Source of the DNA: Angiostrongylus vasorum | Lineage: Eukaryota > Nematoda > Chromadorea > Rhabditida > Metastrongylidae | NCBI GenBank assembly: GCA_018806985.1 | Contig: JADANN010000107.1 | Coordinates: 372,001-436,000, forward strand | DNA length: 64,000 bases | Direction of reading: 5' to 3' | Part shown: positions 1 through 10,435 of the stretch, piece by piece | Position numbering within the stretch: position 1 is the stretch's first letter | Layout of the letters: every line of letters begins with the position of its first letter | The notes under the pieces: model-generated | What the model was told of the DNA's origin: nothing | The model's database searches: none | The model's input: the letters and a program-made list of their open reading frames with translations, nothing else | Made by a program: the position numbers and the translations under genes

Positions 1-172
1 CGAATGTTATCCACATATGACGAAAATTGACAACGATTAGATTACGTACTTTTTACAAAATAACACCGCTTTGATAAAAGATAAGGGACAAATCAATATT
101 TTTCTAAAAGAATAACACAGAAAAGACATGACTATACGCACTGAGAACAACGTTTGAGAATTTCTTTCCTAC

Positions 173-328
173 CTTGTCACTTACTGTCGGCAAATCAAGT
201 TCGAATGTGAATGTATCATAAACTTTGCTGGTCGACGGTTGGTACGTTGCTGCGCGATCCATGTAGGACTGCCAGTTATTCGATGTGTATCTTACAAACA
301 CCTTCTTCTCAAATGCAATATTAGCAAC
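173..328 (-). CDS. PPP1R3-like exon 7, first half of CBM21
   Basis: The acceptor is TTCTAG and the donor is GTAGGA. It encodes 52 codons: VANIAFEKKVFVRYTSNNW, then QSYMDRAATYQPSTSKVYD and TFTFELDLPTVSDK. Aromatic and basic positions typical of CBM21 glycogen binding are present. The next exon, expected to hold the IEF...WDNNxGxNY part, was not found in bases 1-172 and must lie outside the window. Confidence 0.93.
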
Positions 329-1645
329 CTAGAAAAACTTTCGTGTAATAAATCTTTAAACTAAACCAAGAAGGATAGTGCACTAAACATAAGCGCTATT
401 TTAGAAGAGATAGTTCTCAATGACATCTACTTAATAGGTTAATGTTAAAGTGAGTGGAGAATGGTTTGTTTCAAAGATGGTGTTTATTTGAAACAAAGAT
501 ATAGTGCTTTACTACGGCGGTGCTAGTTTATTGGTCATAAACCAATAGCCGGACTGCCACATTTAACAAACAAATTTCGAAAAAATTTGTTCACAATTAA
601 GCTAAACGTCCTCTCCTAACTCATGTCACGAGATTCTCAGCTTCATAGTCATTGCTCATGACCAAACATGATGTTGGAGGGAGAGAAGCACAACAGCTTG
701 GTTCAACCCCGTAAGAGTCCAACCAACTCAACCAAACTGCCCATGTCTTCAAGATTGGGGAAACGGTACAAGATATGTCTGCAAAGCTTCTTTCTATCCA
801 AAAGACCTGGGGACTCTCTAGTAAAGCTTTCTCGGAACTGCGGGGAGAATCGACTCGACCACCACTTGACCACGAGGAACAAATAATGCTCAAGTGGCTG
901 CCGAACCCATAAGCAAATCCCAAGATCTTCATGGATGTCCGACGCAAGAAACTCGAATTGAATGAAAAAAAAACTGCCGGGATCCGTATAGCAGATGGGA
1001 AGACGGGTCGTACAAAATGAAGAAAAGAATTTATTGGAAGAACCATTGCCTCATTGTGCCATTACAATGTAGTCAATCCGTTCGCCTCCATAGAAGCTCT
1101 TGTGATTAACTTCTTAGCACGCACGATTTCTTCGCATTAGTTCGCACTGATTTCTAGATTTCACATTATTACAACATGCTGTCAGTGGTAATGTCACGGC
1201 TCGCTACGCCGAACGACTGTGTCATTTCAAGCGCCCGCAAATGTAAAAACTGCAAACCACAATAGATGGACAAATCTTGAAGTGAATGGGACATACGAAG
1301 TCCACTAGGACGAATGAACAAAAAATTTCTCTACGAGCACTTAGTAGAAACATAGAAAAATCTTGTTGAAAATCGATTTCCACATAACTATACCTTGATA
1401 GTTCCCACAAGTTTCGACCAGTTTGTTTTAATCACTACATTTTCAAGCGATACTCGGTCCTGAATAATTCGGCCCATGAAATAAAAGTATAAAACAGTAA
1501 AAGGAAATTCATATTAACGAAAAAATAAACCTTCTCCAGTGTTTCTCTGAATCGAACATATTCACTCGCAGGTTGTTTAAACAGCAAATTCCATGCCTGT
1601 GCAGAATCCTTCTGAGATGCTTCGTCTTCGTAGATATCACCTTAA

Positions 1646-1692
<47 letters not shown>

Positions 1693-2752
1693 TATATGAG
1701 AAATACGCTAGGCAATATGAATTCGACCAACCAACCTCGGAGCTTCCTTAAAACACTTGGATTAATTTCAGGTGGATAATCACTGGGTTCCGTCATAACC
1801 CTCACAGAGCACAACTCTTCACCACAATCATCAGCGAAGCGGACTGATTTCTGTGCTTTGAATGACACCTGAGAATTTTTTCTAGACTTCTAATAGTATT
1901 TCTGAGAAAAAACAGTGTTTAAAGTCTATATATTAGATAATGAAGAATTAAAGCTTAACAAATCAGTCAAGATGACGTTTAAAAAGTCGTTTCATATACA
2001 GTTATCTTGTAGGAAATCGCTCAAAATACTAAATCCATAGATTAATTCGTTGAAATGGAAACTCTACCTCAACGATTTCTTCAGTCGTCTCTCGTTTTCT
2101 TTCCGAAGAAATGGACTCTTCGGATGTGGAGGAACTGTCTGATTCACAGTCACTTGCTTCATCTAAAATAGTTTAATTTAATGAAGACACAGCTATTCTA
2201 GACAGCCAGCAAATCGTTAGCGAAACTAACTCTAAAAAGATATACCAAGTGAAGAATAAGACACTTAGATATGTGTTGTACGAAAAAAAGCCTACCAAAT
2301 TCTTCGACTATTTCTCGTGAGCGACAACGAAATGCGTCTGAATTTATATGACTGAAGGCAATTTTATTCAATCCTCCTGATTCACTCTGAGACCGTACCT
2401 AAAAGCATCCGTGTTCACGGATCTTCGAATTGGAACGTGTGTTTTGATAAATAACGAAAGGAAAGCAACAAACAAACGATAACATTCTTTTTCTTCTATC
2501 GTCACTTATAAGTGCAAATCAAATTCTTGGGAAGATAAATCAGTGAACAAATGTAAGCGTACAGCAAGCATCAACAAATGAAAGGGCCAATAGAGGAACA
2601 AGTTCTTCAAAAATCCTTCTTACCTTCAAAGCACTGCTAGGTACTAACGAGTGGTCTCCAAAGAAAGGAAAACTAGCGGCACGGCGATAGCCGGTAAAAT
2701 AACCAGCGGGTGTCGAGTGGTAGCAGGTCTCCCATCCTTTTTCGCCTACCAT
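173..2752 (-). CDS. PPP1R3-family glycogen-targeting subunit of protein phosphatase 1 (seven exons, 3' end outside window)
   Basis: Members of this family tether protein phosphatase 1 to glycogen and so promote dephosphorylation of glycogen synthase and phosphorylase in the cytoplasm. Seven minus-strand exons (2752-2624, 2398-2296, 2162-2068, 1868-1736, 1640-1531, 1459-1394, 328-173) join in matching phase into 264 codons without a stop. The fourth exon carries KSVRFADD, the RVxF motif that docks PP1, followed by PPEINPSVL. The fifth gives FKQPASEYVRFRE, the sixth VSLENVVIK and the seventh VANIAFEKKVFVRYT then NNWQSYMDRAATY and YDTFTFELDLP, the order found in vertebrate PPP1R3 proteins leading into the CBM21 domain. 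The second half of CBM21 is missing because the gene runs off the left edge. The start at 2752 is the least certain part; upstream exons are possible. The acidic serine-rich linker (exon 3) is not conserved in the relatives I know. Confidence 0.9.
1394..1459 (-). CDS. PPP1R3-like exon 6 (22 codons)
   Basis: The acceptor is ATTCAG and the donor is GTATAG. It encodes DRVSLENVVIK and TNWSKLVGTIK, equal to the VxLEN...GTVK start of the CBM21 domain. It is too short to stand out as an open frame and was found from the family pattern; both ends are in phase 0. Confidence 0.92.
1531..1640 (-). CDS. PPP1R3-like exon 5
   Basis: The acceptor is TTTAAG, only 9 bases downstream of a (TA)n tract, and the donor is GTTTAT. 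It encodes AWNLLFKQPASEYVRFRETL, which matches the FxQPxSDYxxFR segment that precedes CBM21 in the family. It enters in phase 1 and leaves in phase 0. Confidence 0.92.
1650..1697. repeat. (TA)n microsatellite inside a 95-base intron
   Basis: An almost pure TA run (one C interruption near 1687) fills about half of the intron between exons 4 and 5 of the PPP1R3-like gene and ends 9 bases before its acceptor. Confidence 0.95.
1736..1868 (-). CDS. PPP1R3-like exon 4 with PP1-docking RVxF motif
   Basis: The acceptor is TCTCAG and the donor is GTTGGT. It encodes VSFKAQKSVRFADDCGEE and continues with LCSVRVMTEPSDYPPEINP. KSVRFADD matches the PP1-binding motif of the family ((K/R)xVxF followed by AD), and the following SVRV and PPE agree with PPP1R3A-D. 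Confidence 0.92.
2068..2162 (-). CDS. PPP1R3-like exon 3, acidic serine-rich linker
   Basis: The acceptor is TTTTAG and the donor is GTAGAG. It completes a split Asp codon and encodes EASDCESDSSSTSEESI and then SSERKRETTEEIVE, an acidic Ser-rich stretch just before the RVxF exon. Such a stretch is a plausible phosphorylation target (inference). It enters in phase 1 and leaves in phase 0. Confidence 0.8.
2296..2398 (-). CDS. PPP1R3-like exon 2
   Basis: The acceptor is TTTTAG (2399-2404) and the donor is GTAGGC. It encodes 34 codons plus one base (VRSQSESGGLNKIAF through SREIVEEF), phase 0 in and phase 1 out. It has no motif I recognise and is placed by exact phase agreement with its neighbours. 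Confidence 0.75.
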
Positions 2753-2767
2753 CGCCCGGCCACTGTT
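2624..2767 (-). CDS. PPP1R3-like, first exon found (N-terminus)
   Basis: This exon is bounded by TTTCTAG at 2774-2768 and the donor GTAAGA after 2624. It encodes 48 in-frame codons including MVGEKGWETCYHSTPAG and FPFFGDHSLVPSSALK. The first ATG (2752) lies 15 bases after the acceptor, which is the usual spacing when a nematode spliced leader is added, so it may be the true start. I do not recognise the N-terminal sequence itself. Confidence 0.7.
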
Positions 2768-2769
2768 CT
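2768..2769 (-). other. possible spliced-leader trans-splice acceptor
   Basis: On the minus strand the pyrimidine-rich TTTCTAG ends here, 15 bases before the first in-frame ATG of the PPP1R3-like gene. In nematodes such a site often accepts a spliced leader. It could equally be an ordinary cis-splice acceptor with coding exons further upstream. Confidence 0.3.
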
Positions 2770-3769
2770 AGAAAGAAAAAAAACTAGGTCGAAAAAATTA
2801 TATGACAATCAAGATAGAATATATGAAAAATGGCGAACGAAATTGCGAAAAAGATTTCCGTACACGAAACAACTTAACAGTCACGCAAAGACGTGACCTC
2901 AATAAGAGTCATACGTGGGGAGAGAGCATTATAGCCGGTATGACTTCTATAACTGTCACGGGTAGTATGAGGAAGCACTAAGAGTCGTCCAATGCGTCCA
3001 ACAGCAAAGTTTGGTGTAGTCGCATAAGTGTTAAAGGCTAAGGAAGGGAAAACACAGCAAATACGAGAATAGAGTACTAGATACGTACTGAAACAAATTG
3101 CCTGCTGCTTAAGCCTACCATGACTATCGTTTTGGTGTAAGAATATGCAAGAAACTTTATCTTAACAGCATAAAATCTGAATCATAGATTCATTAACCAT
3201 CATTCGCAGTAGTCATAAAGTAACCATATCCTCGATAAGAAATCAGTTAGATATATTCATGCAATTAAGGATCAAGACTGTTGAAGGTGTGAAGAGATTA
3301 CTTTTTGACGGAAAGTTCCGAAAACGTTGAGGAGAAACATCAGCACCCGGAAGAAATTCACGAATTTTGGTTGTTGTGTAATGCATTCCAGTGAATTGAA
3401 CAATGAGGCAATCTATAGAAAACTGTTTGCATCGGAATTCAATGACTCTTATAGATGCTTTACATTTAGTATACGACTATTTTTCTTCTTGAAAATGACT
3501 GAAAACAACTTAACGTGCGATCGTCGTAACGTAAGTAATTTAAGGTAAATTATTCATGGCTTAAATGAAATGTTTAACAATGGTTGCAACACTACTATGA
3601 CTTTGATAAGGAGTGAGTGACATGTCTGTGAAATAGTGAAAAAAGCGAGGAAGAAAAAAAAACTAAGTGAACACATCTATGTGGAGTAGTAGTGAAAGGC
3701 AAAACGGGAACAACACTCTTGCCGTATCTTTTGTGCGAATGACAAAAGAACGAATCGCAACCGACGATA

Positions 3770-3856
3770 AATGGAGAGATGGATGGATAGTTGAATGCAT
3801 GGATGAATGAAAGAAGGAAACAATGAATGAATGAGTGAATGGGTGAATGAATGGAA
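3770..3856. repeat. degenerate tetranucleotide repeat (GATG/GAAT)
   Basis: Repeated ATGG, ATGA and GAATGAAT words with many changes make up this tract. The 136-codon minus-strand frame across it is Ser/His/Phe-rich only because of the repeat. Confidence 0.7.
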
Positions 3857-5113
3857 GAGCAGTCGTCAGTTTCAGAGTAGAGTAACGTCAGCGTTTCCGT
3901 CCGATTCAACCAACAAACTCGCCGGCCGACCCAGGCTGGCTGCCTGGCTCGGTGCCTGGTTGAATGGATGGCTGGCCTGTTGCCCGAGGCCATGAAACGA
4001 ATCAATCAGCACACACGTCTCGCCACTACGTACCAGTAGACGATGTTTTTGTGCACTTATCATAAAATTCGGTCAATATTCATCTGTAGACTAGATAGCT
4101 GTTAATCATCGATTCAAGTACAAATCTCTTATAGATAACAGAATTTTGTTGATTGATGAGTTCTTACAATGAGCCTATATCGCTAGCAAGTAACTCGAGA
4201 ATGATTCGCTTACTCTGTGTTCTTTACTTTCTTCATCCTCTCTTCTTTTTTTCGCTTCGCTTTTCTCTTTCATTTCTCTTCATTAACGAACATTTTTTGA
4301 CGGTTGTTAAGCATTTAAGCTGCACGTCTAAACGATTTTGATGCCAGTATAGTATTGAATTTGTAGTACGTGCATATCGTTATCAAATACGCAGCAATCG
4401 TTATCAGAATGTCGAATTTTCTCGTTTGTATAGCAAAATGAAGGACACTCTATAGAGTGCGTCGGACAGAAACTGAATTATCATCACTATCGCACTAATA
4501 ATCACAATGATCGCACTAAATTTAACGACATTAAGTATTAAGTTTCGAGATTCTATGGTAATCATCAGTCGTGTTCTGCTCCTTATTGTTCTTTAAGAGC
4601 TAATCGTTCGCTAGATAAATGACAATCGAATTTCAGTACTGAGTTATTTATTATGCAGGTTACTAGTTAACAACATCAATAATAAGAACAGAGGAAGAAA
4701 CGACGGACACTAGAGGTCGTCCTAGTGAAGTGTCTAGGTAAAGTAGTAAATAGTTGATGGACGCCGTCAGAGGTCATAATGATCCGCTTCTCACGGCATG
4801 TTTTTTGATAATGATGCACGTGAAAGAAACGTGCAACAACAATGACCACAATTACTATCGAATAATCGAGAAGCTGACTTTTAATAGAAGAAAAAAGAAA
4901 AAAGAAAGAGAGAAAGGAAGAATAGAAGTGAAGAAAGAAACAAGATGATCAAATATGAATCGAATCATTACCACAATGCAATATGATACTCCACTACACA
5001 ATAACGATGATGGACAGAACATTGATCGACCTCCATTCATAGTGAATCTCTATAGCGCCCGGATAGTGCTGGATTCGAGGAATCCATATGTATTATTTGA
5101 AATACAAATGGCA

Positions 5114-5144
5114 TAATAATAATAATAATAATATAATAATAATG
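5114..5144. repeat. (TAA)n microsatellite
   Basis: About ten TAA units with a single frame slip. Confidence 0.85.
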
Positions 5145-5500
5145 ATAGTAATATCAGTATTCTTAACAGTAATTATAACAGCACAGTAACTGAGAATAAT
5201 ATCGTTTCAACTGGCATCCTTTCATCTGAAAGTTTTGACAACAAGTTGTTTCTGATACCTTCATATATGCAACGGGTTCTTCTTCACATTTGAGTCACAA
5301 ATCATTTATTAGATACTTTGTCATCCAGAAATAGAAGAACTGCTATCTTACATTCATCATATAGTCTTGTAACTAGTATTGAATAGCAAAACAGTATCTA
5401 ACTTGGCAGCAGTAAAAGTCATCACACGTTCAGTTGTCGGTGGATTTTTCTCATTCTTCAGTCAACATCTGTTAAATGGTAACTAGTTATCAATTTGGTA

Positions 5501-5795
5501 AGGAAATAGCGCAGTGGTTAGTGACGAAGTCTATCAGGAAGCAAGATACTGATTCGATTCCCTACCCCTGTGCTCACTGTAATCCACTTAGGTACACCTT
5601 AGGTCCTTAGGTCGACTTTGTCTAAGAATTCAAGAAGAATCGAATCGACCAGCATTCGGAGACATTCATTAGAAAAAAAAGAAGAAATCCTGAAGCAGCA
5701 TTTAGAACAACATGCGACCTCTGTAGAAGATGAATGCGAGGAAAACGAATCGAATGCGGGAAGTGCTGTGATGTGAGCCAGAGGTGTGATAAAGG
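5501..5795 (+). repeat. SINE-A copy 1 (tRNA-derived short interspersed element)
   Basis: The 5' end has an RNA polymerase III A box TAGCGCAGTGG (5507-5517, perfect to TRGYNNARNNG) and 44 bases later a B box GATTCGATTCC (5551-5561, one change). This is the head of a tRNA-derived SINE. The body ends in AACGAATCGAATGCGGGAAG followed by a GTGATAAAGG motif that recurs in the copy at 21113. The decayed head is not a functional tRNA gene, as the cloverleaf stems do not pair. Confidence 0.75.
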
Positions 5796-6016
5796 ACCAT
5801 GACAAAAAAAGTTGGCAATTTTGAATTACTAAAAAATAAGGGAAATTTTTTCGGACTTGGTATAGAAAGTAACAGGAAAAGTACAATATGTTAAATTGAA
5901 GGATTAGAGATGCAAAGCTACAAAGGTGTTGTCTTCCAACAGTTTTCGACCTCCTGTCTCTGTCATCGTTATAAAACGACTAGTAATGACTTCCCTCATA
6001 TGAATACGGACAGAAT

Positions 6017-6037
6017 AGACACACAGACACACATACA

Positions 6038-6117
<80 letters not shown>

Positions 6118-6153
6118 TTGCACAAGTGTATACACAAATACACATATACAAAT
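6017..6153. repeat. (CA)n microsatellite
   Basis: There is a pure CA run at about 6041-6110 with imperfect ACAC/ATAC flanks. It produces spurious Thr/His and Cys/Val open frames on both strands. Confidence 0.97.
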
Positions 6154-6495
6154 ACACACGCTGCCGATTTCTCTTGACGGGAGGTGCTTGGCATGAAAAA
6201 AACATGCGTGTTTCATGTGGGAACGTTTGATTTATTGATATGTGCGTCCAAACAGTTGTAGGCATATGTGCAAAAAATATCAGAAAAAATTAAATATGCA
6301 CGGAGATCCGAAGATTCGTATAATGCGGATGAGCCATATAGTCAACAATAAAAAATAACTTACAACGTCGATCTCCATCCTTTTTCATCTTACAAGTCAC
6401 CATGAAAATTATTTTATTGTGCATATGAACCAAGAACGAAATGAACAAGTCAAGCAGATAGGGATTCCTATGGGGATTCTGCGGCATGGAGTGCA

Positions 6496-7180
6496 GTGCG
6501 AACGATGATCAGAATCATAAGTGTCTTTGGAAATACCACCTACCTCATTTCCAAACCTCTGCTTATGTTAAACAGCGTCAGAACGAAAGCCAAATCCTAT
6601 CAGCATTCATCGACCAGGGGATTAGTCCAGTCATATATAAGAACGCTGGCTGACTGCGATCGCAACTATGGCAACAAAATCTCCTCTTTCATTGACTCCT
6701 TACCAGCACATCAGAAAAGGGATCCAACAGTGAAGCACTGTTTGGCTAAAGCTATTCCTGTTCGCGTCGCAAAAGATGAGGAGATCGCTGGATGAGAACG
6801 AAAAACGTATACGCATTGTTGACAATTTCTGACGAAATATTCGTTGTAGCGACGAAATATCCATCCTATCCATAACTACTAGTGAAGCAGAGATGATGCT
6901 CAAAGAGTATAGCAAACACTGGAGGAGAAAAAGATTGCGAGTCCATCGCTACGAAATCATTACTTGTACCTAGAACGTTCACTGAACAAAAAAAAAGGAC
7001 ATAAGGAACGAATTTTGTAGAAGGAGCCTTCACTCTGAGAAACCATCACTCAACTGAGACATTAAACTTCCGCGCAAATCCTTTTGAGTCAACGGCACTT
7101 TCAACTCCGTGCGAAGAAGCACAAACGTAAGCTGCACATCGGAGTGCTTGAAGGATGCCTTCTGATATTTAGTCGACATG
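6496..7180 (+). pseudogene. RTE-family-2 non-LTR retrotransposon remnant (RT and C-terminal region)
   Basis: This is a decayed fragment of an RTE-clade reverse transcriptase. The frame from 6580 reads LNSVRTKA and then GLVQSYIRTLADCDRN, matching the FDSVETNA...GVDPSYIRTLADCYRN segment of nematode RTE polymerases as I recall them. After a gap with stops, AFNSVRRSTNV-like sequence (FNSVRRSTNVSCTSE near 7100) matches the region after the RT domain. Several frameshifts and stops are present and no catalytic Asp pair is readable, so it is inactive. The two segments look joined by an internal deletion. Confidence 0.65.
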
Positions 7181-7189
7181 CACAACATC

Positions 7190-8230
7190 AAACCACTCTG
7201 CGTAGTTCAGGTTTTCGAACGTAATTTCGGCTTTGAGACTATAAAAAATATATCTTGAAAGCGAAACATTGATAGGATCGTTATGTAATGGGAATAGCTT
7301 ACGAGGAAAGGATAACAGCAACAACAGCCTGGGCACTACGACAATACAAACGTCCACTAAGACGACGACCTACATGATCGTCAATCGCGTTTGTACCATA
7401 TGGGCACCACTGTTTACAGTTCAATGGTGAAATAAACTAAAAAAAAGTGTCCGTTGAGAAGGACACCATGTTTGAAACATATCACCACCGTGGAAGGCGT
7501 TAACGAGAGATAGGAGCTAATGGGATATGTTTTCCGAGCTAGTGAAGACGGGGGGACACATCTTTATAAGTGGTGATAACTAAGTTCTTGTCTTAATCGA
7601 TGAGTTTGCAAAATGGTCTCTGGTCCTGAATACTAAGTCTAGAGAAAACCGAGTAAATAATTTAAGTATATTCGATCCCGGATTTTGTGACTCTTGTAGA
7701 CATTAGAAAGAAAAAAAATTCTTTCAAGCCTATTTTTACTACTCCTTTTGATGTTTTTTCTACTTCCTTATGGTGAAATAAGGAAGGAAAATAGATGAAT
7801 GACAAGACATGAACATGATTGAATAGATAGACGTCAGCACATATAGTCAAATTTCTTACAACAGATTCCAACCACCTTATTACTGAGAGTCGACAAAACT
7901 AGTCAATAAAATCAATTAGATGTGTAAATGTTGACTTTCATACGTATCGTTCGCTAGACAACGATAGTGGTGTGTGGAAAAGGATAAGAAGAAAACAGAA
8001 CGAGGATCCCGTAGGGAAACGCCTAAGCCATAAATCAAAAGGCAGAGAAGTGTCAAAGATCAATAGATACAAATTTCGCGAACTGGAAATGACTTCAGTT
8101 TTTACGAGCGCGCAATGTCAATACAAGCATTAAAAAACGTTGCAGATATTGAGACCTGTTCTCAGGTAAAAGCATCTTTTCAGAAAATAAAGCTTACGTA
8201 GATAGGTAAGATTAACCCGATAACGTTTTC
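7190..8230. other. no recognisable gene
   Basis: There are short frames only and no family motif. The stretch separates the RTE remnant from the large TG/TA repeat. Confidence 0.4.
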
Positions 8231-8540
<310 letters not shown>

Positions 8541-9244
8541 GTATGTTATGGGAGATTTTTGTTACTTTTAGGTCTTAATAGTAGAAAATAAGATAATATA
8601 ATTAGTTATATAAGCTACATGCGCAAACGGACTTAACAAAGAATGAAGACAATGATCTTTGCTATACTCTAAAGAAAAAGCCTGCAAAAAAATCTTTGTA
8701 AGTACACATGATTATCATGTGTACAAGTAGTACAACGATGACCTGAGGTCGAGACATAGATAACGGGAAAAACCAAAGACGTAGACAAGACATTAAGATG
8801 GTGAGACTGCTCTCTACTAGACAAACAGTAAACATCTTCTGTAGTAAATCATTTCGTTATGGATGGAGCTGATAGAGATAGTGTTGTATACGGTTGATCA
8901 TATCAATCACTTATGGACAAACGTTAGTTATCAACAACACAACGATATGATGAAAAGGTATGTGAAGTTATAGTAAGGTGACAATTAGCAAGACACTGAT
9001 GCTGGTAGCAATGGAAGAACTAAAGAATGAATAGAGAATTATTTTATATCGTAGTGACCGGTTCCTGCTTTGCGTTTCACTGATCACTGCGTTTCACTAG
9101 TTTCATGTCAATACCTTGTGCAACATTTAAACCTTTGTAGAATAATTGCCGGTTTTAGTATGTTTTTCCTCACCGTAATAACCTTCACGAACTGTTCCGA
9201 AGTAAAATTTAGCTGCAGATTTTCCTCTAGTAAAAAGCTGTGGT
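8541..9244. other. no recognisable gene
   Basis: No repeat or family match was seen until the inverted repeat begins. Confidence 0.4.
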
Positions 9245-9333
9245 CTAAATTCGTCGTTCTCACTCTCAGCAATCGCGAGGTTGTTAAACAGCACACGTTT
9301 ACTTCCATACAATAACACACATACAACACAACT

Positions 9334-9370
9334 GTAGCTGACGTTTCGGCAGAATCGCCTCTTCAGTGCC
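9334..9370 (-). ncRNA. hammerhead-ribozyme-like motif, left arm
   Basis: On the minus strand CTGAAGA, GGC-GATTCT-GCC and GAAACGTCAGCTAC repeat the core of the right arm. It is oriented opposite, so each strand of the palindrome carries one copy. Confidence 0.55.
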
Positions 9371-9449
9371 GTTTTTACGTGCATTCCACTGAGGAAGAGA
9401 TTCGTCAACCATATGCGACTCTTCCTCAGTGGAATGCACGTAAAAACGG

Positions 9450-9485
9450 CTCTGAAGAAGGCTATACTGCCGAAACGTCAGCTAC
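9450..9485 (+). ncRNA. hammerhead-ribozyme-like motif, right arm
   Basis: CTGAAGA is followed by a GGC...GCC stem with a six-base loop and then GAAAC, the hammerhead core order CUGANGA - stem II - GAAA. Penelope-like elements are known to carry minimal hammerheads in their terminal repeats. Stems I and III are short here and I did not fold the RNA, so activity is unproven. Confidence 0.55.
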
Positions 9486-9553
9486 AGTTGTGTTGTATGT
9501 GTGTATTGTATGGAAGTCCCTCGCGATTGCTGAGAGAGAAAACGACGAATTTA

Positions 9554-10435
9554 TAATCCAGTGCCGAGGTTAATAGAAAGACGATCCTGAGAACTGTGGT
9601 CTAAATTATTCTTTGCCGAGTTTTGGTAAGCTCAACAGACCTAGCGGAATCAAAACCGACAAATCGCGATCATTAGAACTAAATTCCTCTTCGCACAATG
9701 TTCATTTTATATAATGTTGAAGAACGGCTTCCTAACAGTGATAAAATTTAAGTCGAGAAAATGATTAAGAACGGGGACCTCGTAACGATTTGTGTCTACA
9801 GTAGAGTTGTTCACACTGACAAAAAGTGCCAGCAGTAACAGAAATGTTCAACACACACGATTTTGTCGTAAGCACTCTGCAAACAAACCTACCGTCGTTT
9901 GTTGGCAATACTATACTGCACTAATGTTGATCAGTTGAATGAGCCTATCCTTATCATGCCTTAAAATAATGTAGACATTCAACGAACGCAAAAAATAAAC
10001 AAGAAATTCGGAAAGGCAATGGCTTTGAATAGAAAAAAATCCTTTCATTTTTTTAATACTTGAGTACCTTGACTGAATAGTCTGGTTTTTAAATACGTTT
10101 TTTACCTGTTCCATTCTCTTGCAATCCTCTTTACGGTGCTTTTTCTTCAAACCTGGTGATACGTGCCAGTGTAAATTTATGACCCATAAATCGTTTCTAT
10201 CTGAGAAAAGAAGTACTTCATGTAAGCAACAAACTCGTCAATCTTGTAGGTTACGAGTTTAGACCTGTTTCGTTTTTCAGTTTGCTCCTCGTACTTCTCG
10301 ACCGTCTGTCGTCAACTCTACTTATTTCCACTGGCTTACATTTCTTACGTTCAAATTACCTTATTACATAGCGGTTACATGACAAAGTGATACCGAAAAC
10401 AAAGTAACAAGAACATCGTTGTCCATATCCTCTTT
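9554..10435. other. no recognisable gene
   Basis: This is an AT-rich stretch between the inverted repeat and the Penelope-like coding remnant. The part just before 10436 may be further decayed element sequence. Confidence 0.3.

Larger units (their letters stand above)
2770..5500. other. no recognisable gene
   Basis: The frames here are short and without protein-like composition. The only structure seen is a degenerate (GAAT)/(GGAT) tract near 3770-3856, a short GC-rich patch at 3900-3990 and a short (TAA)n run at 5114-5144. It holds the presumed promoter side of the PPP1R3-like gene, but I could not identify promoter elements. Confidence 0.5.
9245..9553. repeat. inverted repeat of two Penelope-like element 3' ends
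   Basis: The left arm 9245-9399 is the reverse complement of the right arm 9419-9553, with a 19-base centre. The arms differ by an approximately 20-base deletion in the right arm and scattered changes. Each arm contains a hammerhead-like core followed by GCCGAAACGTCAGCTAC and then TGTGTTGTATGTGTGT-type sequence. The same order recurs after the endonuclease remnant of the Penelope-like element at 11.2-11.5 kb, which identifies the arms as the terminal repeat of that element family. Confidence 0.85.

Noticed and set aside
621..1046. 141-codon minus-strand frame inside the PPP1R3-like gene
   Set aside because: It lies in the intron between exons 6 and 7; the flanking exons join in phase without it and it matches no part of the family.
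3595..4005. 136-codon minus-strand frame
   Set aside because: Half of it is the degenerate GAAT/GGAT repeat; no motif or splice context supports it.
5501..5570. Possible tRNA gene (A and B boxes present)
   Set aside because: Acceptor and anticodon stems do not pair and the sequence continues into a repeated body shared with 21113-21410, so it is a SINE head.
5904..6265. Several frames of about 80-110 codons on both strands
   Set aside because: They cross the (CA)n run and have no protein-like flanks.
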